Positions 32,253 to 41,979 of a stretch of DNA of 64,000 nucleotides are shown here, piece by piece. Where the stretch lies: the NCBI GenBank assembly GCA_949358305.1, contig OX442314.1, forward strand, positions 33,723,608 through 33,787,607, read 5' to 3'. How positions within the stretch are numbered: position 1 is the first letter of the stretch; each line of letters opens with the position of its first letter. Source of the stretch: Strigamia acuminata. Lineage: Eukaryota; Arthropoda; Chilopoda; Geophilomorpha; Linotaeniidae. The notes below the pieces were generated by a model. That model saw only the letters and a list, made by a program, of their open reading frames with translations, made no database searches and had not been told where the DNA came from. Both the position numbers and the translations under genes were made by a program.

Positions 32253-33434
32253 TTACACACTCTTCGTGGGTTGTGACTTTACCCGGTAAAGATCCCAGGT
32301 GAATTCCAGCCCTTTTTGGGTTAATTTACGCACTTCTTGCACAGCAGCGCCCGGGTTGGGATTAATCAGCCGTCCCCAGAACACGATAGCGCCACTTCGA
32401 GTATCTTTGATGAATAGGAGGAAAGGATGGTCTGCTCTAAACGTAAATATTCCAGCTATTGATGCGGCCACCTCGCTTTCTTCCTCGTATCCTTCCTCGT
32501 CCACTTCAAGAAAAGCTTTGTGCAAAACAGCAGAAACGAACAAATCTTTCTTGCCCGTAATTCCCGATAAATTCGCCTCGTTTTCATTGAATAGATCACT
32601 CATACCCATACTACTCAAAATATCTTTGAGCGATAATGAGGATTCTATTTTAAATTTCGGCATTGTCAACATTACTTTGGTGTGGGCCATACCATTCATT
32701 AAACTTCCCAAATCTGAAACGGTAAGCGTTTCTTCCAATGCCTTTAACCCATTAATGTCATATGGAAGGATAAGAAACATGCTAAAGGTTTCTCCCCCAC
32801 CTGGTAATTCGATTATTCTACAGTGTAAAGTATCGTCCTCCCTGTATCTAAAGACAGACGTGATGTGCATGAAATCCGTCATCACTGCGTTGTTAACATC
32901 TATGTAGAAATTATGAGCATACGTGAGATCAAGTTCAAATTGGTGGTGCCAAATGCCTTTAAAGTAGTTCGCGTTCACCAAAACCAAACGTGTAAGACCA
33001 TCCAGTAACCCTGGTGGAATCATATCTTTTATTTTCGTATGGGTTCTTTCTTCCACCCACTTATTAATCTCTAATCGAATTTTTTCAGCGTCTGAACCGA
33101 AATCTACGACAGTCAATGAAGTATAGAAGTATTTAGTCTTGTAATGTTCATCCAATACGCTCCTGAAGTCTGCCAAAATGTTTGTATTGTTGTGGACGTA
33201 CATGCGATTAACAATGTCTAATTCTATGGCACAATCATGGTCGCCCTGAACAGAATCAATAGTTCCCTCAAATGCTTCGTGAATCGCTGAATCGGTGGTG
33301 AATGATCCCAACTTGAGGACATCTTTCATCTGTGCTGCCGTGTTTTCTTTGGCGCCAGCTAGAGTCATAGCTAGCGCCACACTAACGCTGAATGGACTGA
33401 TAAATAAATTTTCATCATTTCCAGCTACAATTTG
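32253..33434 (-). CDS. Serpin cassette A2
   Basis: The exon begins at 33434 after the acceptor TTTTTCAG, in phase 0, and runs to TAA at 32253. Serpin landmarks are present: ALAMTLAGAKENT; IVNRMYVHN; LVLVNANYFKGIW; LTMPKFKIESS; FRADHPFLLFI. The hinge and loop read VDEEGYEEESEVAASIAG, partly like an inhibitory hinge. The C-terminal extension after GRLINPNPG is short (VRKLTQKGLEFTWDLYRVKS...), lacks the Ser/Asp/Glu tail, and is shared with cassette B2, its duplicate. The signal peptide and first helix are missing and must come from another exon. The stop of A2 is 44 nt before the A1 exon. Confidence 0.87.
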   Translation of the reverse strand, partial: QIVAGNDENLFISPFSVSVALAMTLAGAKENTAAQMKDVLKLGSFTTDSAIHEAFEGTIDSVQGDHDCAIELDIVNRMYVHNNTNILADFRSVLDEHYKTKYFYTSLTVVDFGSDAEKIRLEINKWVEERTHTKIKDMIPPGLLDGLTRLVLVNANYFKGIWHHQFELDLTYAHNFYIDVNNAVMTDFMHITSVFRYREDDTLHCRIIELPGGGETFSMFLILPYDINGLKALEETLTVSDLGSLMNGMAHTKVMLTMPKFKIESSLSLKDILSSMGMSDLFNENEANLSGITGKKDLFVSAVLHKAFLEVDEEGYEEESEVAASIAGIFTFRADHPFLLFIKDTRSGAIVFWGRLINPNPGAAVQEVRKLTQKGLEFTWDLYRVKSQPTKSV

Positions 33435-33480
33435 CTGAAAAAGTAAAACAAAAGAGAATTAGGTGATTTACTTTTGGGTT

Positions 33481-34752
33481 TTACAAACTCTTCGTGGGTT
33501 GTGACTTTACCCGGTAAAGATCCCAGGTGAATTCCAGGCCTTTTTGGGTTAATATACGGACGTTGAAATCCTCGGAATCGTCGGAATCGTCTGCCATGTT
33601 TGAGGTGTGGGCATGCACTTTTTTCACCTTAGCACCCGGCTTGGGATTAATCAGCCGTCCCCAGAACACGATAGCGCCACTTCGATTATCTTTGATGAAT
33701 AGGAGGAAAGGATGGTCTGCTATAAATTCAGGCGGCAATGTTCCGCAATCTTCCTCCAACCATCCTATATCATCCGAAAGCTCGACAGCTGTTGCTGCGG
33801 CCGCCTTGCTTCCTCCCTCGTTCACTTCAAGAAAAGCTTTGTGCAAAACGGCAGAAACGAACAAATCTTTCTTGCCCGTAATTCCCGATAAATTCGCCTT
33901 GCTTTCATTGAATAGATCACTCATACCCATACTACTCAAAATATCTTTGAGCGATAATGAGGATTCTATTTTAAATTTCGGTAATGTCAAAATTACTTCG
34001 GTTCGGTCCATATAATTCATTAAACTTTCCAAATCTGAAACGGTAAGCGTTTCTTCCAATGCCTTTAACCCATTAATGTCATATGGAAAGATAACAAACA
34101 TGCTAAAAATTTCTCCCACGTATGGTAATTCTATTATTCTACACTGTAGATTATCGTCCTCCCTGTATCTAAAGAAATCCGTTATGTGCATGAATTCCGT
34201 CTTTAGTACCTTGTTAATATCTAGGTAGAATTCATCAGCATACGTGCGATAAGAGTCAAATTGCTGGTGCCAAATGCCTTTAAAGTAGATCGCGTTCACC
34301 AAAACCAAATGTGTAAGATCATCCAGTATCCCTGGTGGAATCAAATCTTTGATTTTCGTTTGAGTTTGTTCTTCCACCGACTTATTAATCTCTAGTCGAA
34401 TTTTTTCGGCGTCTGAACCAAAATCAACGACAGTCAATGAAGTATCGTCTGAAGTATTGTAATATTCTTCCAATACGCCTCTGAAGTCTGCCAAAATGTT
34501 TGCACTGTTGTGGACGTACATGCGATTAGCGATGTGTAATTTTATGGCAGAATCCTGTGAGCCCAGAAGAGAACCAATAATTTCATGGAATGCTTCGTGA
34601 ATAGCTGAATCGGTGGTGAATGATCCCAACTTGAGGACATCTTTCATCTGTTCTGCAGTGTTTTCTTTGGCGCCAGCTAGAGTCATAGCTAGCGCCACAC
34701 TAATGCTGATTAGACTGACAAATAAATTTTCATCATTTCCAGCTATACTTTG
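33481..34752 (-). CDS. Serpin cassette A3, inhibitory-type hinge
   Basis: The exon starts at 34752 after TTTTTCAG, phase 0, and stops at 33481. It is a serpin body as in its neighbours (ALAMTLAGAKENT; IANRMYVHN; LVLVNAIYFKGIW; FIADHPFLLFI). The hinge is VNEGGSKAAAATAVEL. The Ala/Thr run at about P12-P9 is what loop insertion of inhibitory serpins requires, so this cassette is the best candidate for a protease inhibitor. The reactive loop is unusually long and acidic (SDDIGWLEEDCGTLPPE). A Ser/Asp tail and the KGLEFTWDLYRVKS ending follow. Its duplicate in block B is the frameshifted B3. Confidence 0.88.
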   Translation of the reverse strand, partial: QSIAGNDENLFVSLISISVALAMTLAGAKENTAEQMKDVLKLGSFTTDSAIHEAFHEIIGSLLGSQDSAIKLHIANRMYVHNSANILADFRGVLEEYYNTSDDTSLTVVDFGSDAEKIRLEINKSVEEQTQTKIKDLIPPGILDDLTHLVLVNAIYFKGIWHQQFDSYRTYADEFYLDINKVLKTEFMHITDFFRYREDDNLQCRIIELPYVGEIFSMFVIFPYDINGLKALEETLTVSDLESLMNYMDRTEVILTLPKFKIESSLSLKDILSSMGMSDLFNESKANLSGITGKKDLFVSAVLHKAFLEVNEGGSKAAAATAVELSDDIGWLEEDCGTLPPEFIADHPFLLFIKDNRSGAIVFWGRLINPKPGAKVKKVHAHTSNMADDSDDSEDFNVRILTQKGLEFTWDLYRVKSQPTKSL

Positions 34753-34798
34753 CTGAAAAAGTAAAACAAAAGAGAATTAGTAAGTTTACTTTTGGGTT

Positions 34799-34921
34799 TT
34801 ACACACTTTTCGTGGGTTGTGACTTTACCCGGTAAAAATCCCAGGTGAATTCCAGCCCTTTTTGGGTTAATGTACGGACGTTGGAATCGTCGGAATCCTC
34901 TGCCATGTTTGAGGTGTGGGC
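34799..34921 (-). pseudogene. C-terminal fragment of a fourth serpin cassette, block A
   Basis: Only the tail is left (about 40 codons: acidic residues, NVRTLTQKGLEFTWDLY...), ending at the usual stop. It is separated from A3 by the standard 46-nt spacer with its acceptor. It shows that the array once had another unit upstream. The same fragment occurs at 43278-43392. Confidence 0.75.
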
Positions 34922-35110
34922 ACCGTCAGATCTCCATCCAGTAATGACTCACGAATTGATTTCAATAGATAAATGTTGCTTTTAATCTCCAGGCGTTAAT
35001 CAAAGTTACAACTCGTACGACAATAATTTCGCTTTTCACCAGATGTTCATCATGTGTCTTCTTAACGTTCTTTTTGAATTGCTCGTATTCTATCTGTTAT
35101 ATATTGTTAT

Positions 35111-35284
35111 TGTCACGTGTTTACAAAGCGCCCCCTGGCGACTACAAATAATATGTAATTTTCCCATGATGTAATCAAGTGCAGTTGCACTCATTCGATC
35201 ACTAACTCTCAGCCTGGCTGGACAATAAACTCAACCTAAGGATGTGATGCTAAACGTGACATTATTTATACGAATACAACTCAA
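35111..35284 (+). repeat. Short LTR of a Gypsy element with tRNA-Ser-type primer site
   Basis: TGTCACGTGTTTAC...TACAACTCA, about 174 bp, directly followed by TGGCGACGAGGACGG (35285 on). That matches the complement of the tRNA-Ser(GCT) 3' end over the first 12 bases, as remembered. A short LTR with this primer is seen in Mag-like Gypsy elements. It ends the homology between blocks A and B at its left edge. Confidence 0.65.
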
Positions 35285-35430
35285 TGGCGACGAGGACGGA
35301 TAAATTTTTGGAGTGTGCGTGTGCGTGTGCGTGGAAGCAATTGAGGAGTTTTTCTCCTTTTTGAGCGTGTGAGTGTTTCGCGTGTTTGTGACCTTCCAAG
35401 GACGAGTGAGGTGACTCACGCGAGTGTGTC

Positions 35431-35700
35431 ATGTCGGTCATCGGTAAAATTGGTGAGTTTGACGAAGCGAAGAAGGAATTTTAATTTTATTTATATTTGG
35501 AGCGATTGAAACGTTTTTTCGCCGCGAACGGAATTACGGATGATAAACAGGCTTCCACGCTAATGGCGGTAATGGGCCCAGCCAGTATAAACTTTTGAGA
35601 AATTTGATGCAGCCAACTGAACCCAAGGATTGGACAATGGATACCATCTTTAACAAACTTTCCGACCATTATAAACCAATAAACCAGCCCCAATATTAAT
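35431..35700 (+). pseudogene. gag remnant of the short-LTR Gypsy element
   Basis: Starts MSVIGKIGEFDEAKKEF and meets a stop after 17 codons. It continues in the same frame as LERLKRFFAANGITDDKQAS and MAVMGPASINF, typical of Gypsy Gag N-termini, with more stops. Downstream (35700-36060) I see no zinc knuckle or pol, so the element is truncated and dead. Confidence 0.7.
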
Positions 35701-36567
35701 TGCTTCGACGAATTGTTTTTCTTCAAGTTTTACAAATGTTTATACTGTACAAACGTTCTGCATTACGTGCAACAATAGGTGTGAAAGTTACACATTTCAA
35801 GTGCACAAATCTGTCTGATCTAACGTCACTATTTTTAGTGGAACCGACGTGCAGCAGTAAGAAAATAACAAACTTTATGCTATTGGTGAATACAATCATT
35901 TCCTCGTTGTCGAGCCCAACATTTGTAAGGATCTCCGATCGGAACCTCGCCCGCGGGATGACTCAGTAGAGGCAAATACTGCGACGAAATACGACGGCCT
36001 GTGTGCAATTGCCGAGGGAATTAATAAACCCCAAACAAAAACTACAATCTAATAACACAGTATTTCGACAGGCTTAATGCTAAATAGGTGAAAAGTTGGC
36101 AGGGTCACTTCTGTCTTCAGTTGTTGCGGGAATTGCGTAGCAACAATCTTCAATTTCCGAGGAGTTGCACGTATCTTCAGGACGGACTGCGCCATGTCGG
36201 CGCACAAGTTTTGGTATTTTCTCCGCCTGACCGACACGAATCAGTTCGACGAGATGGACGAATTTCTCAGGTTTTCGACGCTGTCTGAGAACATGGTGGC
36301 TGAGAGAACGCGGACTGAGCGCTGCGAAACGCGCGGAAAAGGTGCTGGAACGTCTGGAAATACGATAGAAATAAGCGTCAGATGGCATTGGGGGGAAAAG
36401 AACGGCGATGTGATGGCTTACAAGCATTGAAATACCGGCAAAAACGGTTGACTTATTCAGAAGCTGAGTGCCCCAATTATTGATCATTCCACTGATATTC
36501 CACAAACTGAAGATAAAGTACACATTTGTTTGAATTGAACGTTGTAATCTAAAATATTTCTTTCAAT

Positions 36568-37330
36568 TTACTTAAATAAAAATATCAATTTGAAGTAACA
36601 ACTTTCTGATTTCAGAGCATTTAAAATACTTCCCCTGTCTTCCTTCCTTAAATCCTTCAACATCAAATTGGTACTGCCGAAATCTTGCGCCGCGCACAAC
36701 AACTTGCAACACACGGTAAGTTTGATTTCAGAAGTAAGAATACTTCTTCTAAACTCCAACGAAGCATTCCTCCATACATCGGCAAAACCCACCTTACACC
36801 TATCGTCGTGTCTGTTTTTCCGAATTTGATGCGCCATCCACGACACCAATCCTTGGAAATCCCTGACACAAAACCGGCCAAGAAAACGCTTCGTCGCCCG
36901 CATAAACAAATCCAAATACACCCAATCATCGAGGAACCTCCTAACGACAAAATGGTTTTCGAATTTGGAGAAAAACGCGTCCAAGTGGCGCTCAGTCATT
37001 TGCGAAAGCACAAAGTAAGTTATGGCTCGATCGGTTGCTCGCGTCAAATCGTTAATTGCGTCCACGCATTCGTCTCTTTCCTCGTCCACTTAACAGCGAC
37101 CATAAGAACTTCACACCACTCACATTATCGAATCTCACAAACACACCGAACAGGTGCAACTTCCTCTTTTTGTTCACTTGTCCGTGGGGTGAGCAGATCC
37201 CATACGCAAAGTAGCAAAAATTCCTACCTACGGCTCTGCTAAAAAGCTCATTTTCAACCAAACTTACACACGGGCTCATTGCTACACCACTGCAAGCTGC
37301 AATCCATGACGACATTTTTTCAGAAAGTAA
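36568..37330 (-). pseudogene. Decayed paralogue of an unknown helical gene family
   Basis: The minus strand encodes VRFDNVSGVKFLWSLL (frame 1, 37315-37052) then, after a frame change, ITYFVLSQMTERHLDAFFSK, VYLDLFMRATKRFLG and VSWMAHQIRKN (frame 2, 37089-36568). The same pattern is in the N-terminal half of the large ORF at 56627 (VEYVWSTM ... MCFLLSQMTTKQVDAMM ... VDLFTPCLRHILN). The products look all-helical, without catalytic motifs, and I do not recognise the family. One frameshift and missing ends show that this copy is broken. Confidence 0.6.
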
Positions 37331-37804
37331 CAGCCTAATAATTCAGTTCTTGTACATAGCAGTTAGGTAGGTAGCTCAGAAGTCAGTGTCATTGGCCCGA
37401 TGTACCATTAGGTTAAAAAAGCTGTAGCAGGAGAGCGCCAAAGTTCTGTGCACATTATTTGCGATAGTTGTTTATACGAGTACACATTAGGTCGAATATT
37501 TAATTCTAATTTTGCTAAAAGAAAAAAATAAGAATGTAATGTATTTTAAAAACACTTGATGAATAGAACATTAAGCTCGTCAGAAAAAATGAATTTTATT
37601 TGAAATTTTAATATTCAATCAGCGTATAAATAATTCATTCTCATTTAAATTAAGAAGGAATTTATGCCAATTATATTGCCCTAATTGCATATTCGCGGTT
37701 TGCAGGCTTCGTACCTTTAAGATTTTCGACGCGAGCCTGTAAATAATTACAAGCATTTTCATAATTATAACTATTCTCGTAACGTATCATTTTAGCAGTA
37801 AAAT

Positions 37805-38809
37805 TGTGACTGGTATGGTCTTCGCCAGAGCAATCCAAGGACTGATTACACTGGTGTGGGACGCATACTCACGTGAAATGACAAGGATTTCCTATTATTG
37901 GTTGTTGGCCTTTAATGTGTTGTCTAGGGGTATGGGGAATCCCGTCACTCGTTGCGGGGGTGCCAGTAAAGCACACCGCATCGGCAACCGACCCGTCACA
38001 CACAGGGCGTGAGCCCCATGAGTGATGTGGTCGGTTCAACATAACATTCATGTCGTAGTACTTACCTACGACATACACAGCCACTCATGGAGGATGCAGT
38101 ATGGAGAACGCCAGAATACTGGGCATCTATGTGGTGAATGGCGAGGAGTGTAGAGTCCACACAGCCCAAGACATGGCTTGTCCCTTCAATGGTCACAGCT
38201 CCTCTTCTCACGGTCGGAGAGAGACTCACTGTGACCGTTTGGCCACCCTAGTGGCCTACGTCACTCCACACACCATCTGGTGGCCCCAAGCTGTCCCCCT
38301 CACGGAGGAGTGGACCGGCCTAGCAGGGAGGTACGAGCGGAGTGGTGTAGTGAGAGAGAGAGACGTTGTGCGGCCAGCAGAGAGTGAGGTCGTGTCATGC
38401 GCAAGCTTTCACGGTCTGAGTAACGGCAGAGACAACTGCCGATGCCGACTCTGCTGCTCTCACCATTCACCACTGTGACGCTTAGTGGCAGATCCGGGAT
38501 GACTGCTGCAGTACCGTGAGCGGCTACATGGGTCTTACAGGTGAGTACGACAGAATGATCGTCGCACGCGACCGACCACGTCACTCATGGAGCTACCGCC
38601 CTGTGTGTGACGGGTCGGACGCCGGTGTGGCGTGCCTACTGACACTACCGCACAGTAAGATACTGTAGGGGACCCAACCCCTCGACAACTGATTAAAGGC
38701 CAAACCCAACAATCTGAGTCTCCTGTCTTGTTTTACGTGAAGCTATGCGTCCCTCCCTCCATCTCAGTAATTCCGCATATTGCGCGGGTAAGACCATGCC
38801 CCAGTCACA
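37805..38809. mobile_element. Long-TIR DNA transposon, copy 1
   Basis: Imperfect inverted repeats of about 300 bp begin TGTGACTGGTATGGTC at the left and end with the inverse (CCAGTCACA) at the right. They share GACGCATA..TCACGT, TTGGCCTTTAAT, GACCCGTCACACACAGGGCG and CCATGAGTGA(T/C)GTGGTCGGT. The interior contains GTGACCGTTTGGCCACCCTAG. A second, left-truncated copy is at 52211-53625. Long TIRs point to a Mutator-type element, but no clear target duplication flanks this copy. Confidence 0.7.
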
Positions 38810-39058
38810 TCACCTCTCTCAAGCACGACCAGTGACAGACAGACAGATAGAGGCAATTTCTCTCTCTCAATTCTCACACTCGACTCCTCACCACACCACT
38901 CAGCTTCCTCCTCCACCAAACCAGGTCAGTCCACCCAAAGAGGGGATGATCTTGGAACCATAAGGTGGTTGTCCTAGAAATTCTTCAACTTCCTGACTTA
39001 TATCTGGAACCACAGTATTTACAGTCATTCTTCTGAAATTTTAGCTAAGGGTTTGTAC

Positions 39059-39482
39059 ATTGTTAGTACTGTCTACTCTCAAAATTTTAAAACTTCGGCT
39101 GCACGCACGGATTGGAGTCAGTGCAACCATCGGTTATGATCTACTCCGTATTTTTTTTGCTCGAGTTTTTCAGCATTTACTTCGCATTCTTACTCCAAAT
39201 ATCATAGAGTACTCTACGCTCCACATCGTATAGCAAACACATATTTCTATCTCATTTTTTTTTTAGTAACTCGTCATATTTGTCAATCATTTATTTGCAC
39301 ACAACAAAGAAGAAAGAAAAAATATTTTTTGGAATCAATAATGTTTCCAAACTTATGCTTTCCTGAAAAATTAAATACTAGTATTACACTAATATTTAAT
39401 TTTTCATTACAGTTTCAACAAGTGGCAACTTAATATTTACAATTAGGCATGCACTTCAATCCCAGGTGAATTCCACCCCTTT
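39059..39482. other. 3' flank of serpin block B with polyadenylation signal
   Basis: Copy of the block A flank (TGTTAGTACTGTCTACTCTC...). An AATAAA signal on the minus strand (39290-39295) lies about 190 bases past the last serpin stop. Confidence 0.6.
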
Positions 39483-40715
39483 TTAGGTTAATATACGGAC
39501 GTTGGAATCCTTGGAATCTTTGGAATCCTCGGAAACTTTGGAATCCTCGGAATCTTTGGAATCCACGGAATTTTTGGAATCCTCGGAATCTTTGAAATCC
39601 TCGGAATCGTCGGAATCCTCTGCCGAGTCATGCACTTCTTGCACAGCAGCGCCCGGGTTGGGATTAATCAGCCGTCCCCAGAAAACGATAGCGCCACTTC
39701 GATTATCTTTGATGAATAGGAGGAAAGGATGGTCTGCTGTAAAATGAATGCGGTTCGAACTCCGCATAGGCGAGTTATTATCGCTTCCTTCCTCGTTCAC
39801 TTCAAGAAAAGCCTTGTGCAAAACGGCAGAAACGAACAAATCTTTCTTGCCCGTAATTCCCGATAAATTCGCCTCGTTTTCATTGAATAGATCACTCATA
39901 CCCATACTACTCAAAATATCTTTGAGAGATAATGAGGATTCTATTTTAAATTTCGGTAATGTCAAAACTAATTCGGCGTGGTACATAACGTTCATTAAGC
40001 GTTCCAAATCTGAAACAGTAATCGTTTCTTCCAATGCCTTTAACCCATTAATGTCATATGGAAGGATAACAAACATGCTAAAGGTTTCTCCCACATATGG
40101 TAATTCGATTATTCTACAGTGTAGAGTATCGTCCTCTCTGTATCTAAAGTAAGACGTTATGTGCATGAAATCCGTCTTTACTGCCTTGTTAACATCTAGA
40201 TAGAAATTATGAGCTTTCGTGCGATCAGGTTCAAATTGCTGGTGCCAATTGCCTTTAAAATAGATCGCGTTCACCAAAACCAAACCTGTAAGATCGTCCA
40301 GTATCCCTGGTGGAATCAAATCTTTGATTTTCGTTTGGGTTTGTTCTTCCACCCACTTATTAATCTCCGATCGAATTTTTTCAGCGTCTGAACCGAAATC
40401 AACGACAGTCGATGAAGTATTGTAATGTTCTTCCAATACGCTTCTGAAGTCTGCCAAAATGATTGCATTGTTGTGGACGTACATGCGATTAGCAATGTGT
40501 AATTTTATGTCACCATTCTGTGAGCCCAGAAGAGAATCAATAATTTCATGGAATGCTTCGTGAATGGCTGAGTCGGTGGTGAATGATCCCAACTTGAGGA
40601 CTTCTTTCATCTGTTCTGCCGTGTTTTCTTTGGCTCCAGCTAGAGTCATAGCTAGCGCCACACTAATGCTGAGTGGACTGATAAATAAATTTTCATCATT
40701 TACAGCTACACTTTG
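39483..40715 (-). CDS. Serpin cassette B1, Ser/Asp-repeat tail
   Basis: The exon starts at 40715 after TTTTTCAG in phase 0; the stop is at 39483. Duplicate of A1, but with an intact acceptor. Serpin landmarks are present (ALAMTLAGAKENT; LVLVNAIYFKGNW; LTLPKFKIESS; FTADHPFLLFI). The hinge VNEEGSDNNSPMRSSN lacks the small-residue run, so it is probably non-inhibitory. After GRLINPNPGAAVQEVHD comes a tail of about 40 residues built from SEDSKD-type repeats, encoded by a TTTGGAATCCTCGGAA-like 15-bp minisatellite (39500-39620), expanded relative to A1. It ends NVRILT. There is no signal peptide in this exon. Confidence 0.87.
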   Translation of the reverse strand, partial: QSVAVNDENLFISPLSISVALAMTLAGAKENTAEQMKEVLKLGSFTTDSAIHEAFHEIIDSLLGSQNGDIKLHIANRMYVHNNAIILADFRSVLEEHYNTSSTVVDFGSDAEKIRSEINKWVEEQTQTKIKDLIPPGILDDLTGLVLVNAIYFKGNWHQQFEPDRTKAHNFYLDVNKAVKTDFMHITSYFRYREDDTLHCRIIELPYVGETFSMFVILPYDINGLKALEETITVSDLERLMNVMYHAELVLTLPKFKIESSLSLKDILSSMGMSDLFNENEANLSGITGKKDLFVSAVLHKAFLEVNEEGSDNNSPMRSSNRIHFTADHPFLLFIKDNRSGAIVFWGRLINPNPGAAVQEVHDSAEDSDDSEDFKDSEDSKNSVDSKDSEDSKVSEDSKDSKDSNVRILT

Positions 40716-41934
40716 CTGAAAAAGTAAAACAAAAGAGAATTAGTTGATTTACTTTTGGGTTTTGCACACTCTTCGTGGGTTGTGACTTTACCCGGTAAAG
40801 ATCCCAGGTGAATTCCAGCCCTTTTTGGGTTAATTTACGCACTTCTTGCATAGCAGCGCCCGGGTTGGGATTAATCAGCCGTCCCGAGAACACGATAGCG
40901 CCACTTTTATTTTCTTTGATGAATAGGAGGAAAGGATGGTCTGCTCTAAATGTAATTATTTCAGCTGTTGATGCGACCGACTCGCTCTCTTCCACGCATC
41001 CGGTCTCGTTCTCGACCACTTCAAGAAAAGCTTTGTGCAAAACGGCGGAAACGAACAAATCTTTCTTGCCCGTGATTCCCGATAAATTCGCCCTGTTTTC
41101 ATTGAATAGATCACTCATACCCATACTACTCAAAATATCTTTGAGAGATAATGAGGATTCTATTTTAAATTTCGGTAATGTCAAATCAACTTCGGTTCGG
41201 TCCATACCATTCATCAAACTTTCCAAATCTGAAACGGTAAGCGTTTCTTCCAATGCCTTTAACTCATTAATGTCATATGGAAGGATAACAAACATGCTAA
41301 AGGTTTTTCCACAACATGGTAATTCGATTATTCTACAGTGTAAAGTATCGTCCTCCATGTATCTAAAGTAAGACGTTACGTGAACGAAATCCGTCATTAC
41401 TGCCTTGTTAACATCTAGGTAGAAATTATGAGCATACGTGAGATCAGGTTTCAATTGAGGAGGCCAACAGCCTTTATGGTAGATCGCGTTCACCAAAACC
41501 AAACGTGTAAGACCATTCAGTGTCCCTGGTGGAATCAAATCTTTGATTTTCGTTTGGGTTTGTTCTTCCACCCACTTATTAATCTCTAATCGAATTTTTT
41601 CAGCGTCTGAACCGAAATCAACGACAGTCGATGAAGTCTTGTAATGTTCTTCCAATACGCCTCTGAAATCTGCCAAAATGTTTGCATTGATGTGGACGTA
41701 CACGCGATTAGCAATGTCTAATCTTATGGCATAATCACGTGAGTGCTCAAGAGAATCAATAATTTTATGAAATGCTTCGTGAATGGCTGAATCGGTGGTG
41801 AATGATCCCAACTTGAGGACATCTTTCATCTGTTCTGCCGTGTTTTCTTTGGCGCCAGCTAGAATCATAGCTAGCGCCACACTAATGCTCAGTGGACTGA
41901 TGAATAAATTTTCATCATTTCCAGCTACACTTTG
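40696..41934 (-). CDS. Serpin cassette B2, stop codon lost
   Basis: The exon starts at 41934 after TTTTCAG, phase 0. Duplicate of A2. Serpin body is intact (ALAMILAGAKENT; IANRVYVHI; LVLVNAIYHKGCW; FRADHPFLLFI). The loop VVENETGCVEESESVASTAE differs strongly from its duplicate. Where the other cassettes end with TAA after QPTKSV, this one has CAA. The frame continues through the polypyrimidine tract and acceptor of B1 and stops at 40696 inside the B1 exon, adding about 21 residues. If this intron-like spacer is spliced out, the tail would change; otherwise the tail is translated. Confidence 0.83.
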   Translation of the reverse strand, partial: QSVAGNDENLFISPLSISVALAMILAGAKENTAEQMKDVLKLGSFTTDSAIHEAFHKIIDSLEHSRDYAIRLDIANRVYVHINANILADFRGVLEEHYKTSSTVVDFGSDAEKIRLEINKWVEEQTQTKIKDLIPPGTLNGLTRLVLVNAIYHKGCWPPQLKPDLTYAHNFYLDVNKAVMTDFVHVTSYFRYMEDDTLHCRIIELPCCGKTFSMFVILPYDINELKALEETLTVSDLESLMNGMDRTEVDLTLPKFKIESSLSLKDILSSMGMSDLFNENRANLSGITGKKDLFVSAVLHKAFLEVVENETGCVEESESVASTAEIITFRADHPFLLFIKENKSGAIVFSGRLINPNPGAAMQEVRKLTQKGLEFTWDLYRVKSQPTKSVQNPKVNQLILFCFTFSAKCSCK

Positions 41935-41979
41935 CTGAAAATTAAAACAATAGAGAATTAGTAGATTTATTTTTGGGTT

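Noticed and set aside
36064-36530. Frames 36080-36523 (minus) and 36194-36430 (plus)
   Set aside because: No domain or splice context found; could be relics of unrecognised sequence, so left unassigned.
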